64,000 bases of DNA from Bifidobacterium sp. B4142 (GCF_026537325.1 NZ_JAFNMJ010000001.1:620001-684000), one strand, 5' to 3'. Positions 38,685-49,196 are shown, counted from the stretch's first letter. A program made the numbers and translations. The notes: generated by a model from the sequence alone, not told the origin.

Positions 38685-39613
38685 GCCGCCATCACCGTCC
38701 GTCGCATGGGGATGCCCGGTCTGCCGGCTGAAAGCAGGTGGATGAACCTGTTGAACATGGCTGTGCTGGAGTCTGCCCGGATCAGGGAGGCCCCGATTCT
38801 GGACAGTTCCCGGTTAAAGGCCTCAATCTGGTAGCGTCTGTGCAGGTCCACAGCTTGCGTCCCGTTCGCGGTTCGCAGGAAAGCCGGGATCCTGCGTCCG
38901 CTGGGCGCATCCTTTACCGAGCCCATAGCGGGCTGCTGGCGCAGGGGATTCATGGTCTCCACTCCGATGAGATTCAGGGGGTGGGTGGTTGCCAACTGTC
39001 GGATGTTCGGCATCAGGTCTACGTGCAATGCCGACTGGTCGGTGGCGATAACCAGCATGGCCTGCCGGTCCTGGATGCCGGCGGCGTAGCCCAGCAGGGC
39101 CTCAAGGTTGCGTGGCTGTTCCAGCGGTGACTCCAGAGCCCGGTCCAGCGTCTGTTCGAATCGAGCGAAGCCGCCCTGGCAGGGTATGCGGCGGATGGCG
39201 GACGAATTGACCAGGACCAGATCCACCTCATCGCTGCGGCGCAGGCTTAGGGAGGCGAACATGCACAGGGCGTTGGCGGCTACCTGGATGGCCTGCTCCC
39301 CGTCAGGGCAGGTTCCGGACATCTCGCGGCCAACGTCCAGCAACAGCCAGACCTTGCTGGTAACCAGGCGCTCGCGCTCCACCACCATGGGCCGACCCAT
39401 CCGTGCGCTGGCGTGCCAGTTGATCATGCGGGTTTCGTCTCCGAACTCATAGGCGCGCAGGTCGGCGCGTTCGTCTCCACCGCCGCGTCGGCTGGAGGAG
39501 TGCTCACCCTCCAGCAGACCAAGGGCCCTGCGCACCGTGGGAAGCCGCAGGCTGGAGTCCAAGGACTCGATCCGCCTGCGGACCGGGTCGCGATCCGAGC
39601 GTCGACGGCTCAT
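38681..39613 (-). CDS. DUF58-domain protein
   Basis: A 310-residue cytosolic DUF58 protein, the usual partner of MoxR ATPases. The diagnostic motif is LRAYEFGDETRMINWHASARMG near residue 52, followed by VERERLVTSKVWLLLDVG. The C-terminal half is a degenerate VWA-like fold. Unlike many DUF58 proteins it lacks N-terminal transmembrane helices. It overlaps both neighbours by 4 nt (ATGA). Confidence 0.88.
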   Translation of the reverse strand: MSRRRSDRDPVRRRIESLDSSLRLPTVRRALGLLEGEHSSSRRGGGDERADLRAYEFGDETRMINWHASARMGRPMVVERERLVTSKVWLLLDVGREMSGTCPDGEQAIQVAANALCMFASLSLRRSDEVDLVLVNSSAIRRIPCQGGFARFEQTLDRALESPLEQPRNLEALLGYAAGIQDRQAMLVIATDQSALHVDLMPNIRQLATTHPLNLIGVETMNPLRQQPAMGSVKDAPSGRRIPAFLRTANGTQAVDLHRRYQIEAFNRELSRIGASLIRADSSTAMFNRFIHLLSAGRPGIPMRRTVMAA

Positions 39614-40674
39614 GGCACCGGCACCGTGTCGACGATCTGGTCGATGATGTCGTCGCTGCTGATGCCGTCGGCCTGAGCCTCGAAGGTCAGCAGAATCCGG
39701 TGGCGGAGTACTGAATGGGCCCAGTCCTTCAGATCCTCGGGAATGACGTAATCCCTGCCAGTCAGCAGGGCTCTGGCCTGGCCAATGCGCACCAGAGCGA
39801 TGGAGGCACGCGGGCTGGCTCCCAGTCTCACCTGTTCGGCCAGCCCTTGGATGGGCCGCGATCCAGCCCCCCTGCTGGTGGCTGCCAGATCGACTGCATA
39901 TCGCATGATGGGCTCTGCCACGTGGACCTGCCGGGCCTTCTGCCTCAAGAAGTCCACATCGGCGATGGTCAGTGCGTTCCGATCGTCCTTGCCGGGCATA
40001 TCGGTGCCTCGACTGGTCAGCATCTGCAGCATTCGGGTCTCCTGGTCGGCATCAGGATAGGTCATGACGGCCTTGAGCATGAACCGGTCCATCTGGGCCT
40101 CGGGCAGGTTGTAGGTACCCTCCTCCTCAATGGGGTTTTGGGTGGCGATCACCATGAAGGGCCGGGGTAGGGCTATGCGCTCGCCGCCGATGGTGGTGGC
40201 GCCCTCGGCCATGGCCTCAAGCATGGCTGACTGGGTCTTGGCGTTGGAGCGGTTGATCTCGTCCAGGAGAACGAAGTTGGCGTGAATAGGGCCCAGTTGC
40301 GTCGAGAAGCGCTGTGTGGAGAAGTCATAAACCTGAGTGCCTACCAGATCCGAGGGCATTAGGTCGGGCGTGCACTGAATCCGCTTGAAGCTGCCGGAGA
40401 CCGAGGTGGCCAGGGTCTGGGCGGCGGTGGTCTTGGCCAAGCCGGGCACGGATTCGATCAGGATGTGTCCGGAGGCCACCAGCGTCAGGATAAGGGCCTC
40501 GCGCAGGTTCTCCTGGCCTACCAGAGTCCTTGAAAAGCGGGTTCGGATCCGGTCGGCCAACTGACGGCAACGTTGCAGGTCGTCCTGGCTGATTGGCGGA
40601 ACCTGCCGGTTCTGACCGGACTGAACAGATGGGGACTGACTGGGTCGTGGTGGGAATAATGCCATAGCAGACAT
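39610..40674 (-). CDS. MoxR-family AAA ATPase
   Basis: A 354-residue MoxR AAA+ ATPase, a chaperone-like ATPase acting with VWA proteins. Walker A is the MoxR variant ESVPGLAKTT near residue 79, Walker B is FVLLDEINRS, sensor 1 is ATQNP, and the LPEAQMDRFML motif identifies the MRP subgroup. It begins the six-gene operon, 36 nt after ung. The start ATG 40674 is chosen over a second in-frame ATG at 40665; neither ribosome site is clear. Confidence 0.9.
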   Translation of the reverse strand: MSAMALFPPRPSQSPSVQSGQNRQVPPISQDDLQRCRQLADRIRTRFSRTLVGQENLREALILTLVASGHILIESVPGLAKTTAAQTLATSVSGSFKRIQCTPDLMPSDLVGTQVYDFSTQRFSTQLGPIHANFVLLDEINRSNAKTQSAMLEAMAEGATTIGGERIALPRPFMVIATQNPIEEEGTYNLPEAQMDRFMLKAVMTYPDADQETRMLQMLTSRGTDMPGKDDRNALTIADVDFLRQKARQVHVAEPIMRYAVDLAATSRGAGSRPIQGLAEQVRLGASPRASIALVRIGQARALLTGRDYVIPEDLKDWAHSVLRHRILLTFEAQADGISSDDIIDQIVDTVPVP

Positions 40675-40710
40675 GGTAACGGCATTTCCTGACGATTCAG
40701 CCAGCCGGAC

Positions 40711-41499
40711 TCAGGTCAGGGACCAGTCCACCGGCTCGGCGCCCATGGCCTCCAGCGCTTCGTTGGCCTTGGAGAACGGACGGGACCCGAAGAAGCCGTA
40801 TCGGGCCGACATGGGACTGGGGTGCGGGGATTTGATGATGGCCGCGTTGGTCAGCAGGGGCTCCAGGCTCTGGGCCTGTCTTCCCCAAAGAATGGCTACC
40901 AGGGGCCGGATCTTGCCCTCCTGGTCGCGCCTGTCGTTCAGAGCTCGGATGGCGGCGTCGGTGATCTCCTCCCAGCCCTTGTTCCGGTGGCTGGCCGGCT
41001 TGCCCACCCGAACAGTCAGGCAGCGGTTGAGCAGCATGACCCCTCGCCGGGTCCAAGGTGTCAGATCGCCGTTGGAGGGCGTGGGCAGGCCCAGGTCAGT
41101 ACTCAGCTCGGCGTAGATATTGCGCAGGGAGCCGGGGATGGGGCTGACTGCAGGATCCACGCAGAAGCTTAGGCCTACCGGATGCCCGGGAGTCGGATAG
41201 GGATCCTGGCCCACGATCAGGACCTTGATGGAGTCGAAGGGGATGGTAAAGGCGCGCAGGATGTTCTTGCTGGCAGGCAGATAGCGGTGGCCCTGGGCCA
41301 GCTCGGATCTGAGGAAGTCGCCCATCCGGTGAATGTTGGGTTCGACAGGAGCGAGAGCCTTGGCCCAGCCGGGATCCACCAGGGCACTCAGAGGTTTGCG
41401 ATGGGGTCGGCCCTGGCCTCCTGCTATGGTCGGAGGGTTGGTACCGGTTCCGTTCGTCGGCGCGGGGGAGGTTGCGGCAATAGGCTGGCTGCTGTTCAT
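40711..41499 (-). CDS. ung: Uracil-DNA glycosylase (family 1)
   Basis: A 262-residue UDG. The catalytic water-activating motif [16 protein letters not shown] is near residue 97. The DNA-intercalation motif [17 protein letters not shown] is near residue 225, and LLNRCLTVR lies between. It removes uracil from DNA. The first 40 residues are a Pro/Thr/Gly-rich leader absent from typical UDGs. It precedes the moxR operon closely and may be co-transcribed. Confidence 0.94.
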   Translation of the reverse strand: MNSSQPIAATSPAPTNGTGTNPPTIAGGQGRPHRKPLSALVDPGWAKALAPVEPNIHRMGDFLRSELAQGHRYLPASKNILRAFTIPFDSIKVLIVGQDPYPTPGHPVGLSFCVDPAVSPIPGSLRNIYAELSTDLGLPTPSNGDLTPWTRRGVMLLNRCLTVRVGKPASHRNKGWEEITDAAIRALNDRRDQEGKIRPLVAILWGRQAQSLEPLLTNAAIIKSPHPSPMSARYGFFGSRPFSKANEALEAMGAEPVDWSLT

Positions 41500-41647
41500 A
41501 AGGTCACTATATCGCTTGGTGCTATGAGCCGGCCAGGGTTGTCATGGCTCTCCCAGGCTTGCGGGAACGTCGGATGGTCAGTGGGATGCTGCTCCGGCGT
41601 CCCATTACCTATAATGGTTCAGGATCCGGTGGAGCAGAGGAGAGTTC

Positions 41648-42292
41648 ATGGCTAGCACGCGCGACAATGGGACGCAGGCGCGCCCCCAGGTTCATGATGC
41701 GTTCGACAACCCTCCCAAGGGGCCGGTCGGTGTGCATCGGGGGCCTCGTTCCCTGTCGGTCAGGGTTCTGCCCTACCTGCTGGTGGTGGTCTTGGCCGTG
41801 CTGTGCGGACTGGGCCTATGGGCTGCAGTCAGTGGCTCCCTGCCCTGGCAGCAGACGCATACTGATTCCTCACGGGTCATCAGCAGCCATCTGCCCAAGA
41901 GGTCTGCATCCTCCTCTGCCTCAGAGAGCAAGACCTCTGCTGAAGAATCCTCACAGGGCCAGGCTTCACAACCGTCCTCGCAATCGCCTTCGGCGAGTGC
42001 ATCCAGCAGCAGCCCGGCACCCGTGGTCAACAGGGGCACACAGGTGGCGGTCATCAACGGAACCAGGATCACCGGTTATGCAGGCAACAAGCGTCAGGTT
42101 CTGGTCAATGCCGGTTATACTGCGGTCACGGCAACCAACCCGCAGGGCGCTCTGTCTGGCGTAAGTACGGTCCGTTACCGTGACGAGGGTGACAAGGCTA
42201 CTGCCCAGGAGGTGGCCAGCCTGTTGGGCATCACCCAGGTAGAGCAGTCCTCCGTGGCCTCCACTCCGGTGGAAGCCATCCTCATGCAGTGA
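41648..42292 (+). CDS. LytR_C-domain membrane protein
   Basis: A 214-residue single-pass protein. One transmembrane helix (VLPYLLVVVLAVLCGLGLW, about residues 40-58) is followed by a Ser/Ala/Glu-rich extracytoplasmic linker of about 60 residues and a LytR_C domain (TQVAVINGTRITGYAGNK to the C-terminus). LytR_C domains accompany LytR-CpsA-Psr enzymes that attach polymers to the wall; here no catalytic domain is present. Start ATG 41648 has GCAGAGGAGAG before it. Divergent from ung. Confidence 0.8.
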   Translation: MASTRDNGTQARPQVHDAFDNPPKGPVGVHRGPRSLSVRVLPYLLVVVLAVLCGLGLWAAVSGSLPWQQTHTDSSRVISSHLPKRSASSSASESKTSAEESSQGQASQPSSQSPSASASSSSPAPVVNRGTQVAVINGTRITGYAGNKRQVLVNAGYTAVTATNPQGALSGVSTVRYRDEGDKATAQEVASLLGITQVEQSSVASTPVEAILMQ

Positions 42293-42357
42293 GGTTCAAC
42301 CAACCGGACGACCAAGGAAATTCGATGGCAAAAGTTCCCGAATTTCGGCTCGGCGTT

Positions 42358-42387
42358 TTGCAATTGCCCTATCAATGGGCCTAAACT
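42358..42387 (+). promoter_or_regulatory. Candidate sigma-70 promoter for the cold-shock gene
   Basis: TTGCAA (42358-42363), an 18-nt spacer and TAAACT (42382-42387) lie about 75 nt before the cold-shock ATG, leaving a leader of about 70 nt. The boxes are moderate matches; no experimental support. Confidence 0.35.
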
Positions 42388-42461
42388 GACCTTGCCGACC
42401 AGGCAGATGCGGTCAGTCTCGTATCTGTTGTGACGCGGCACCTATGTTAAGGAAGTTAGTT

Positions 42462-42665
42462 ATGGCACAAGGCACTGTGAAATTCTTCAGCGCTGGCAAG
42501 GGTTACGGATTCATCAATCCCGACGATGGCGGCGAGGACGTGTTCGTGCACTACTCAGCCATTCAGTCCGACGGGTTCAAGACCCTTGATGAGGGAGATA
42601 AGGTCGAATATCAGGTGGAGCAGGGCCCCAAGGGTCTGCAGGCAACCAAGGTCACCAAGCTCTGA
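42462..42665 (+). CDS. Cold-shock protein (CspA family)
   Basis: A 67-residue single-domain cold-shock protein. It has the RNA-binding motifs KGYGFI (RNP1) and VFVHYSAI (RNP2) and the opening [11 protein letters not shown]. It acts as an RNA chaperone on single-stranded RNA. ATG 42462 follows TTAAGGAAG; an upstream in-frame start at 42444 would add six residues and destroy the spacing. A strong intrinsic terminator follows. Confidence 0.96.
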   Translation: MAQGTVKFFSAGKGYGFINPDDGGEDVFVHYSAIQSDGFKTLDEGDKVEYQVEQGPKGLQATKVTKL

Positions 42666-42690
42666 TTGTCGTCTTCTGTATTCGTCATGG

Positions 42691-42722
42691 TGGATCCCGG
42701 TCATTCCGGGGTCCATTTTTTT
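42691..42722 (+). terminator. Intrinsic terminator after the cold-shock gene
   Basis: TGGATCCCGG (42691-42700) pairs with CCGGGGTCCA (42706-42715) through ten pairs including one G-T, with loop TCATT. Seven T follow (42716-42722). Canonical factor-independent terminator. Confidence 0.93.
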
Positions 42723-42821
42723 ATAGCATTCGTTTGAGAGCAGAGTGCGGATCGTCTGTGGGCACGGCTGATCGGTCAGGGCCGATATGACATACAGCCT
42801 GCAGCGTATTTTCCACTCAGG

Positions 42822-42848
42822 TTGGCACTCGGCCCCACCGAGTGCTAA
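42822..42848 (+). promoter_or_regulatory. CIRCE operator 1 (HrcA site) overlapping a groEL promoter
   Basis: TTGGCACTC-N9-GAGTGCTAA, matching the CIRCE consensus TTAGCACTC-N9-GAGTGCTAA with one mismatch. TTGGCA and GCTAAT, within and at its end, have the spacing of -35 and -10 boxes, so HrcA bound here would block RNA polymerase directly. Confidence 0.92.
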
Positions 42849-42857
42849 TCTGCTGAA

Positions 42858-42884
42858 TTAGCACTCGAGGTGCGGGAGTGATAA
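42858..42884 (+). promoter_or_regulatory. CIRCE operator 2 (HrcA site)
   Basis: TTAGCACTC-N9-GAGTGATAA, again the CIRCE pattern with one mismatch. It starts 9 nt after the first element and lies 78 nt before the groEL start, in the untranslated leader. Confidence 0.9.
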
Positions 42885-42896
42885 CACGACAGCTGA

Positions 42897-44582
<1,686 letters not shown>

Positions 44583-44632
44583 TCCCTCGAGGTTCGGCCC
44601 GGCTTTTCGGCCGAACTGATTGATCGCCAAGG

Positions 44633-44673
44633 ACAGGGGCCTGCGCACCGGATAATGGTGCGCAGGCCCCTGT
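44633..44673 (+). terminator. Terminator hairpin after groEL
   Basis: A perfect 17-bp stem (44633-44649 with 44657-44673), 7-nt loop, followed by CTCTGTTCTTG, which has scattered T. It is 50 nt after the groEL stop and also faces the WXG100 gene on the other strand. Confidence 0.85.
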
Positions 44674-44789
44674 CTCTGTTCTTGTACTCGTTGACCGTCT
44701 GTTTTCGTTTTCCGCATATGCTTGCCAGGTCCGGGGCCGATCCGCCATGATCACATAGCTCCAGGTTGCTTGCATGTATCAACCAGGCG

Positions 44790-45083
44790 TCAGGCTCCGG
44801 CGAACAGACGGGTGGCCTGGGCCTCGGTGTCCGCATAGAGCGACGATGCCTGTGTCAGAGCTGCCTGGATACCTTCAAGCGCCTGTTCCATCTGAGCCTG
44901 CGAGGCGCGCCACTGCTGGGCCACCGTGGCGAATTGGCTGGCCGCCGAGCCCTGCCAGACGCTTTGCAGATTGTCCAGATTGGTGTACATTCCCGCCACG
45001 GCATCTCTGATGGCTCCTATTGAGCCGCTGACCGCGCCGGAGGCTGTCTGTATCTGATCAGAATCAACTTGGAATCGTGTCAT
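44790..45083 (-). CDS. WXG100-family protein (EsxA-like)
   Basis: A 97-residue WXG100 protein: two helices joined by the Trp-x-Gly turn (SVWQGSAASQF, about residue 42). It begins FQVDSDQIQTASGAV. These proteins are typically exported by Esx/type VII systems as helical hairpins. No clear Y-x-x-x-D/E export tail is visible, although SLYADTEAQ near the C-terminus resembles one. GAAAGGAC precedes the ATG. It is divergent from the TPM-domain gene, and no Esx ATPase is nearby. Confidence 0.88.
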   Translation of the reverse strand: MTRFQVDSDQIQTASGAVSGSIGAIRDAVAGMYTNLDNLQSVWQGSAASQFATVAQQWRASQAQMEQALEGIQAALTQASSLYADTEAQATRLFAGA

Positions 45084-45152
45084 GATTGTCCTTTCCGTGA
45101 ATGGCGGTGATGGTGGGGGAGTCCACTGCCGTCAACCGCTACTGTGGACACT

Positions 45153-45944
45153 ATGACAGTGTTCAAGCAGTTGCCCCGTCCGCGGATCCATGTGGTCGAA
45201 CGAGTCCCCTTCCACAAGACGAATCCTGTCGGCGTTTCACCCATAAGGCGGGTGCTGGCTTTCCTGCTCCTGATGATTGTGATGGTCGGCGTCCTGGGGC
45301 CGATCAAGGCTTTTGCCGATGAGCCTCAGACTGGGGCCGGAACCATGACCGACACGATCACCGATCCGCAGAATTTGCTGGGTTCTGACGTGGGATCAGT
45401 CAAGGATGCCATTGAGGAAACCGCGCAGCAGACAGGAGTATCGGTCCGACTGCTCTACCTTCCGCATTTCTATCAAGGTGTTAAGCCTGAGACCTGGGCA
45501 TCCAGGGTGCTCGAATCGATGAAGCCCACCCACGACACGGTTCTGCTGGCTGTGGCCTCTCAGGACGGCAAATTGGTCGTGGCGGTCTCCAGCAACTCGC
45601 AGGCCTGGCTCAAGGACCAATCCAGCGTGGATCAGCTCTCGCAGGCGGCTCTGGAGCCAGTCACCAAGGGCCGCAATCCCGACTGGGTGGGCTCGGCCAA
45701 GGCCATGATGGACCAGGTTGAGACTCTTGACCAAAACCACCGGCATCACCGGGTGATGATCATTGCTCTTTCGGCGACGGTTGTCGTCCTGATCGTGCTG
45801 GGCGTAGCCGTTACGATTTGGTGGCGTCGCAGTAGCCGAACCGGGGCTCATCATCGCAAGTCCGGCGCTGCAAAGAAACAATTACGCCCGGCAGAGACGG
45901 TCAGCAAACTATCAGAGAATACCCAGAAAGAGGCGGCAAGCTGA
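45153..45944 (+). CDS. TPM-domain membrane protein
   Basis: A 263-residue protein. It has a basic N-terminus and a signal or anchor segment (VLAFLLLMIVMVGVLGPIKAFA, about residues 34-55). An extracytoplasmic TPM-like domain (ITDPQNLLGSDVGSVKDAIEE to about residue 185) follows, then a C-terminal transmembrane helix (MIIALSATVVVLIVLGVAVTIWW) and a basic tail. TPM domains occur in membrane or wall stress proteins; phosphatase activity is known in plants. GTG 45144 is an alternative start. The two-component genes follow 4 nt downstream, so it may be part of that unit. Confidence 0.72.
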   Translation: MTVFKQLPRPRIHVVERVPFHKTNPVGVSPIRRVLAFLLLMIVMVGVLGPIKAFADEPQTGAGTMTDTITDPQNLLGSDVGSVKDAIEETAQQTGVSVRLLYLPHFYQGVKPETWASRVLESMKPTHDTVLLAVASQDGKLVVAVSSNSQAWLKDQSSVDQLSQAALEPVTKGRNPDWVGSAKAMMDQVETLDQNHRHHRVMIIALSATVVVLIVLGVAVTIWWRRSSRTGAHHRKSGAAKKQLRPAETVSKLSENTQKEAAS

Positions 45945-45948
45945 AGCC

Positions 45949-46707
45949 ATGAGCAAACCGACGCAAGCACAACTGGTCGTGGTCGACGACGAACCGTCCA
46001 TCAGGGATCTGCTGGTGGCCTCCCTGCACTTCGCGGGCTTTGCTGTCGAGACCGCGGCATCCGGCTCCGAGGCCATCCAGGTCATTGAGCGCACCCAGCC
46101 AGATCTGATTGTCTTGGATGTCATGCTGCCTGACATCGATGGGTTCACGGTCACCTCACGCATCCGTCAGGAGGGGATCGATGCGCCCGTGCTCTTCCTG
46201 ACCGCCAGGGATGACACCCAGGACAAGGTCATGGGACTGACTGTGGGCGGCGACGATTATGTGACCAAGCCTTTCAGCCTGGAGGAGGTTGTGGCCAGGA
46301 TCAAGGCCATACTGCGCAGGACCCGCGAACACCAGGAGGACGATCCGGTCATTCGTGTGGGCGATCTGGAGATCAATGAGGATTCCCACGACGTCACCAG
46401 GGCCGGTCAACCCATCGACCTGAGCCCGACCGAATACAAGCTGCTGCGCTACCTGATGGACAACGAGGGTCGTGTGCTCAGCAAGGCCCAGATCCTGGAC
46501 CATGTCTGGCAGTACGACTGGGGCGGCGATGCGGCCATTGTTGAATCTTACATCTCATACCTGCGCAAGAAAGTGGATGGCATCACCGTCAGTGACGGAC
46601 AAGGCGGTGAGCGCAAGGTCACCCCGCTGATTGAGACCAAGCGCGGCATCGGCTACATGATCAGGGCTCCCAGGCAGAACGCATCGGACGGCGGCGATGG
46701 CGACTAG
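45949..46707 (+). CDS. OmpR/PhoB-family response regulator
   Basis: A 252-residue regulator. The receiver domain has acidic residues VVDDEPS, phospho-acceptor Asp57 in VLDVMLPD, and Lys in VTKPFS. The C-terminal winged helix has LSPTEYKLLRYLMDNEGRVLSK and VESYISYLRKKVD, and ends near GIGYMIRAP. It overlaps the sensor kinase gene by 11 nt. The target genes are unknown. Relation to TcrX/PhoP-type regulators is suggested by length and layout only. Confidence 0.93.
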   Translation: MSKPTQAQLVVVDDEPSIRDLLVASLHFAGFAVETAASGSEAIQVIERTQPDLIVLDVMLPDIDGFTVTSRIRQEGIDAPVLFLTARDDTQDKVMGLTVGGDDYVTKPFSLEEVVARIKAILRRTREHQEDDPVIRVGDLEINEDSHDVTRAGQPIDLSPTEYKLLRYLMDNEGRVLSKAQILDHVWQYDWGGDAAIVESYISYLRKKVDGITVSDGQGGERKVTPLIETKRGIGYMIRAPRQNASDGGDGD

Positions 46708-48616
46708 TCCCGAGGGTCCGCTCCCCAAGACAGAATCGTCGGCCATTCCCGGCACGAAGACGGCTGACGGGTCCAAGTCCTTCATGGGTTCGGACTCCGG
46801 CAAGGCATCCGGCTCCAGCAAACCGAGGGATCGCTCCTTGCCTAGGTCGCCTCTGGCTGCCATCCCCCTAAGCACCAAACTTGTGGCCAGCATGCTCATT
46901 CTGCTCATCGTGGGCACGGTGGGCGTTTCTGTAGCCATCTGCCAAATGGCCGACGACTATCTGATGAAGCGCACAGACTCGCAATTGATCCGCCAGGCCA
47001 ACCTAGGCATTCGCAACGCCACCCTCCTTCGTCAGGAGGATCTGAGCAAGAACGGGCTTGGCCCCACCGACTATTTCCTGCAGATCCGCGACGACGACCT
47101 GCACATCATTTCGGACGATCTGAATCCGATGCAGGTCAATGGGGTCGTCTCCCGCCCGCGCCTTCCGGCCGACGGTAGCCTGGGCTCGATACCCTTGGGC
47201 CAGCCGACCACGGTACCAGCCTACGTGCGCGGCTCTCAGCAGGCCTCGCCCGACCGGGACACCATGAAGCGAGCCAGAGCCTCCTGGCGGGTGGTGGCCA
47301 TGCAGTGGAAGCTAGGCAACGAGCTGGACGGTTCCGAAATCAGCGGCGTGCTCTTCATTGGCCTGTCCATGAGCGATCAGGATGAGGCTGTGCATGATCT
47401 GACGGCTTTCTGCATGATCATTTCCGTCGTGGTGGTCCTTCTGGGTGGAGTCATCTCGGTCCTGCTGATCCAGTCCACCCTGGTTCCCCTCAAGCGCATT
47501 GAGAAGACCGCTGCAAAGATAGCGGCTGGCGACCTTTCTCAACGCATTCCCAGTTTCCCGGAGAATACCGAGGTGGGTTCCCTGGCAGCATCCCTGAATG
47601 CCATGCTGACGCGAATCGAGCATTCCTTCGACGAGCAGCGCCAGACCACTGAGAAGATGAAACAGTTCGTTTCAGATGCCAGCCATGAGCTGCGCACCCC
47701 ACTGGCTGCCATCCACGGCTATGCGGAGCTTTACAGGATGCAGCGTGACTATCCAGGGGCTTTGGAGCGGGCCGACAAATCCATTCAGCACATCGAGGAC
47801 TCCTCCACCAGGATGACTGTCCTGGTCACGGATCTGCTCTCGCTTGCACGCCTGGATGAGGGCAGGGGAATCGACCCGACCCTGGCGGTCGATTTGACTG
47901 GACTGGTGCGAGATGGGGTGGATGACCTGCATGCCCTGGACCCGGGCAGGCAGGTGGCTACAGGAAAGGTATGCCTGCATACCGAGGATCAGCCAGCCCT
48001 CCAGGAGGTCCCGGTCGCAGCCAACAAGGGTCTGCCAGGCCTCAAAGGGCGCAGCAAGGAGAAAATCACCGTGGGCGGGCACCTGGGTCCATCTGTCAGT
48101 CTGGACATTCATGTAGGCCCCTTGCCCTCGGTGCAGGTGACTGGCGATCCCAGCCGTCTGCGTCAGGTGATTACCAATATCGTGGGCAATATCCACCGCT
48201 ATACCCCATCTGATTCGCCTGTTCGGGTGGGATTGGGCCTGGTCAAGGCGACCATCGCTCCAGCGGATCTGACAAGGTTGGAGGCCGCCGAATCCTCGCT
48301 GGGACGTCTGACAGAAGCGATCCAAGTGGCAGAGAACAGCCATGTGGGCACCGACTACGCCATTATTCGCGTGGTCGACCACGGGCCGGGCGTCCCGGAG
48401 GAATCCAGGTCCAGGCTCTTCGAGCGCTTCTACACAGCCGATCCATCCAGGGCTCGGGAGAAGGGCGGCACGGGGCTGGGTCTGGCCATTGTACAATCCA
48501 TTGTCAAGGCCCATCAGGGGTTCATCTGCGCCTCGCAGACCCCAGGGGGCGGCTTGACCTTCACCATCGTCATACCCCAGGGCGTCAGGCAGGATCAGGG
48601 GGGCGTTGAGGATTAG
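46697..48616 (+). CDS. Sensor histidine kinase
   Basis: A 639-residue membrane sensor. It has TM1 at about residues 55-80, an extracytoplasmic sensor region to about 230, TM2 (CMIISVVVVLLGGVISVLLI), HAMP, and HisKA with phospho-acceptor His330 in SDASHELRTPLAA. The catalytic domain has RQVITNIVGNIHRY (N box), DHGPGVPEE (G1) and GGTGLGLAIV (G2). Two unusual insertions flank the N box: about 60 residues before it (GKVCLHTEDQ to LDIHVG) and about 40 after it. The start overlaps the regulator gene, and the N-terminal 50 residues are Ser/Pro-rich and cytoplasmic. Confidence 0.92.
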   Translation: MATSPEGPLPKTESSAIPGTKTADGSKSFMGSDSGKASGSSKPRDRSLPRSPLAAIPLSTKLVASMLILLIVGTVGVSVAICQMADDYLMKRTDSQLIRQANLGIRNATLLRQEDLSKNGLGPTDYFLQIRDDDLHIISDDLNPMQVNGVVSRPRLPADGSLGSIPLGQPTTVPAYVRGSQQASPDRDTMKRARASWRVVAMQWKLGNELDGSEISGVLFIGLSMSDQDEAVHDLTAFCMIISVVVVLLGGVISVLLIQSTLVPLKRIEKTAAKIAAGDLSQRIPSFPENTEVGSLAASLNAMLTRIEHSFDEQRQTTEKMKQFVSDASHELRTPLAAIHGYAELYRMQRDYPGALERADKSIQHIEDSSTRMTVLVTDLLSLARLDEGRGIDPTLAVDLTGLVRDGVDDLHALDPGRQVATGKVCLHTEDQPALQEVPVAANKGLPGLKGRSKEKITVGGHLGPSVSLDIHVGPLPSVQVTGDPSRLRQVITNIVGNIHRYTPSDSPVRVGLGLVKATIAPADLTRLEAAESSLGRLTEAIQVAENSHVGTDYAIIRVVDHGPGVPEESRSRLFERFYTADPSRAREKGGTGLGLAIVQSIVKAHQGFICASQTPGGGLTFTIVIPQGVRQDQGGVED

Positions 48617-48739
48617 GCCAATCCTGCTGCCAACCCGTTCCGTATGCCCATGACAAGATGGGTCGTCCTGCCTGTCCAGGTCAGGTAGACTGATTTCGGA
48701 TATACCTGTACAAGAAGCAACGTAAGGAAGTGGCAGAGC

Positions 48740-49129
48740 ATGCCCAGCGGGAGAGTACGATGGTACGACGCCAAGCGGGGGTTCGGGTTCATCACGGATG
48801 AACAAGGTGGGGATGTCTTCCTGCCATCATCAGCCCTGCCTGCTGGGGTATCCACCATACGCAAGGGATCCCGGGTGGAGTTCTCGGTGGCTGAGGGCCG
48901 CAAGGGCCCCCAGGCACTGGATCTGAAGCTGGTGGGGCCTACCCCCTCCATTCTGCGTGCCAAGCGTCCCGATCCGGACGATATGGCCGCCATCGTGGAG
49001 GATCTGATCAAGCTGCTGGATTCGGCTGGCAATGGCCTGCGTCGGCACCACTATCCAGGTCGGGCCGAATCCGCCAAGCTGGCTACCCTCCTGAGGGCTG
49101 TGGCCGATGACTTTGACGTGCCGGACTGA
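48740..49129 (+). CDS. Cold-shock-domain protein with C-terminal extension
   Basis: A 129-residue protein. Residues 1-65 form a cold-shock domain (SGRVRWYDAKRGFGFIT, RNP1, then DVFLPSSAL, RNP2 with Leu-Pro replacing the usual Val-His). The remaining 60 residues are helical (DMAAIVEDLIKLLDSAGNGLRR and ESAKLATLLRAVADDF) and not found in CspA-type proteins. TAAGGAAGTGG precedes the ATG. It stands before the DUF3027 gene, a pairing seen in actinobacteria. Probably RNA-binding; the role of the tail is unknown. Confidence 0.87.
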   Translation: MPSGRVRWYDAKRGFGFITDEQGGDVFLPSSALPAGVSTIRKGSRVEFSVAEGRKGPQALDLKLVGPTPSILRAKRPDPDDMAAIVEDLIKLLDSAGNGLRRHHYPGRAESAKLATLLRAVADDFDVPD

Positions 49130-49196
49130 GTGGACGGCGAGAAGAATCCGACGAGGATCGGTTGATCCGGTCCCACTGATGATGAAGGTGTGATAG

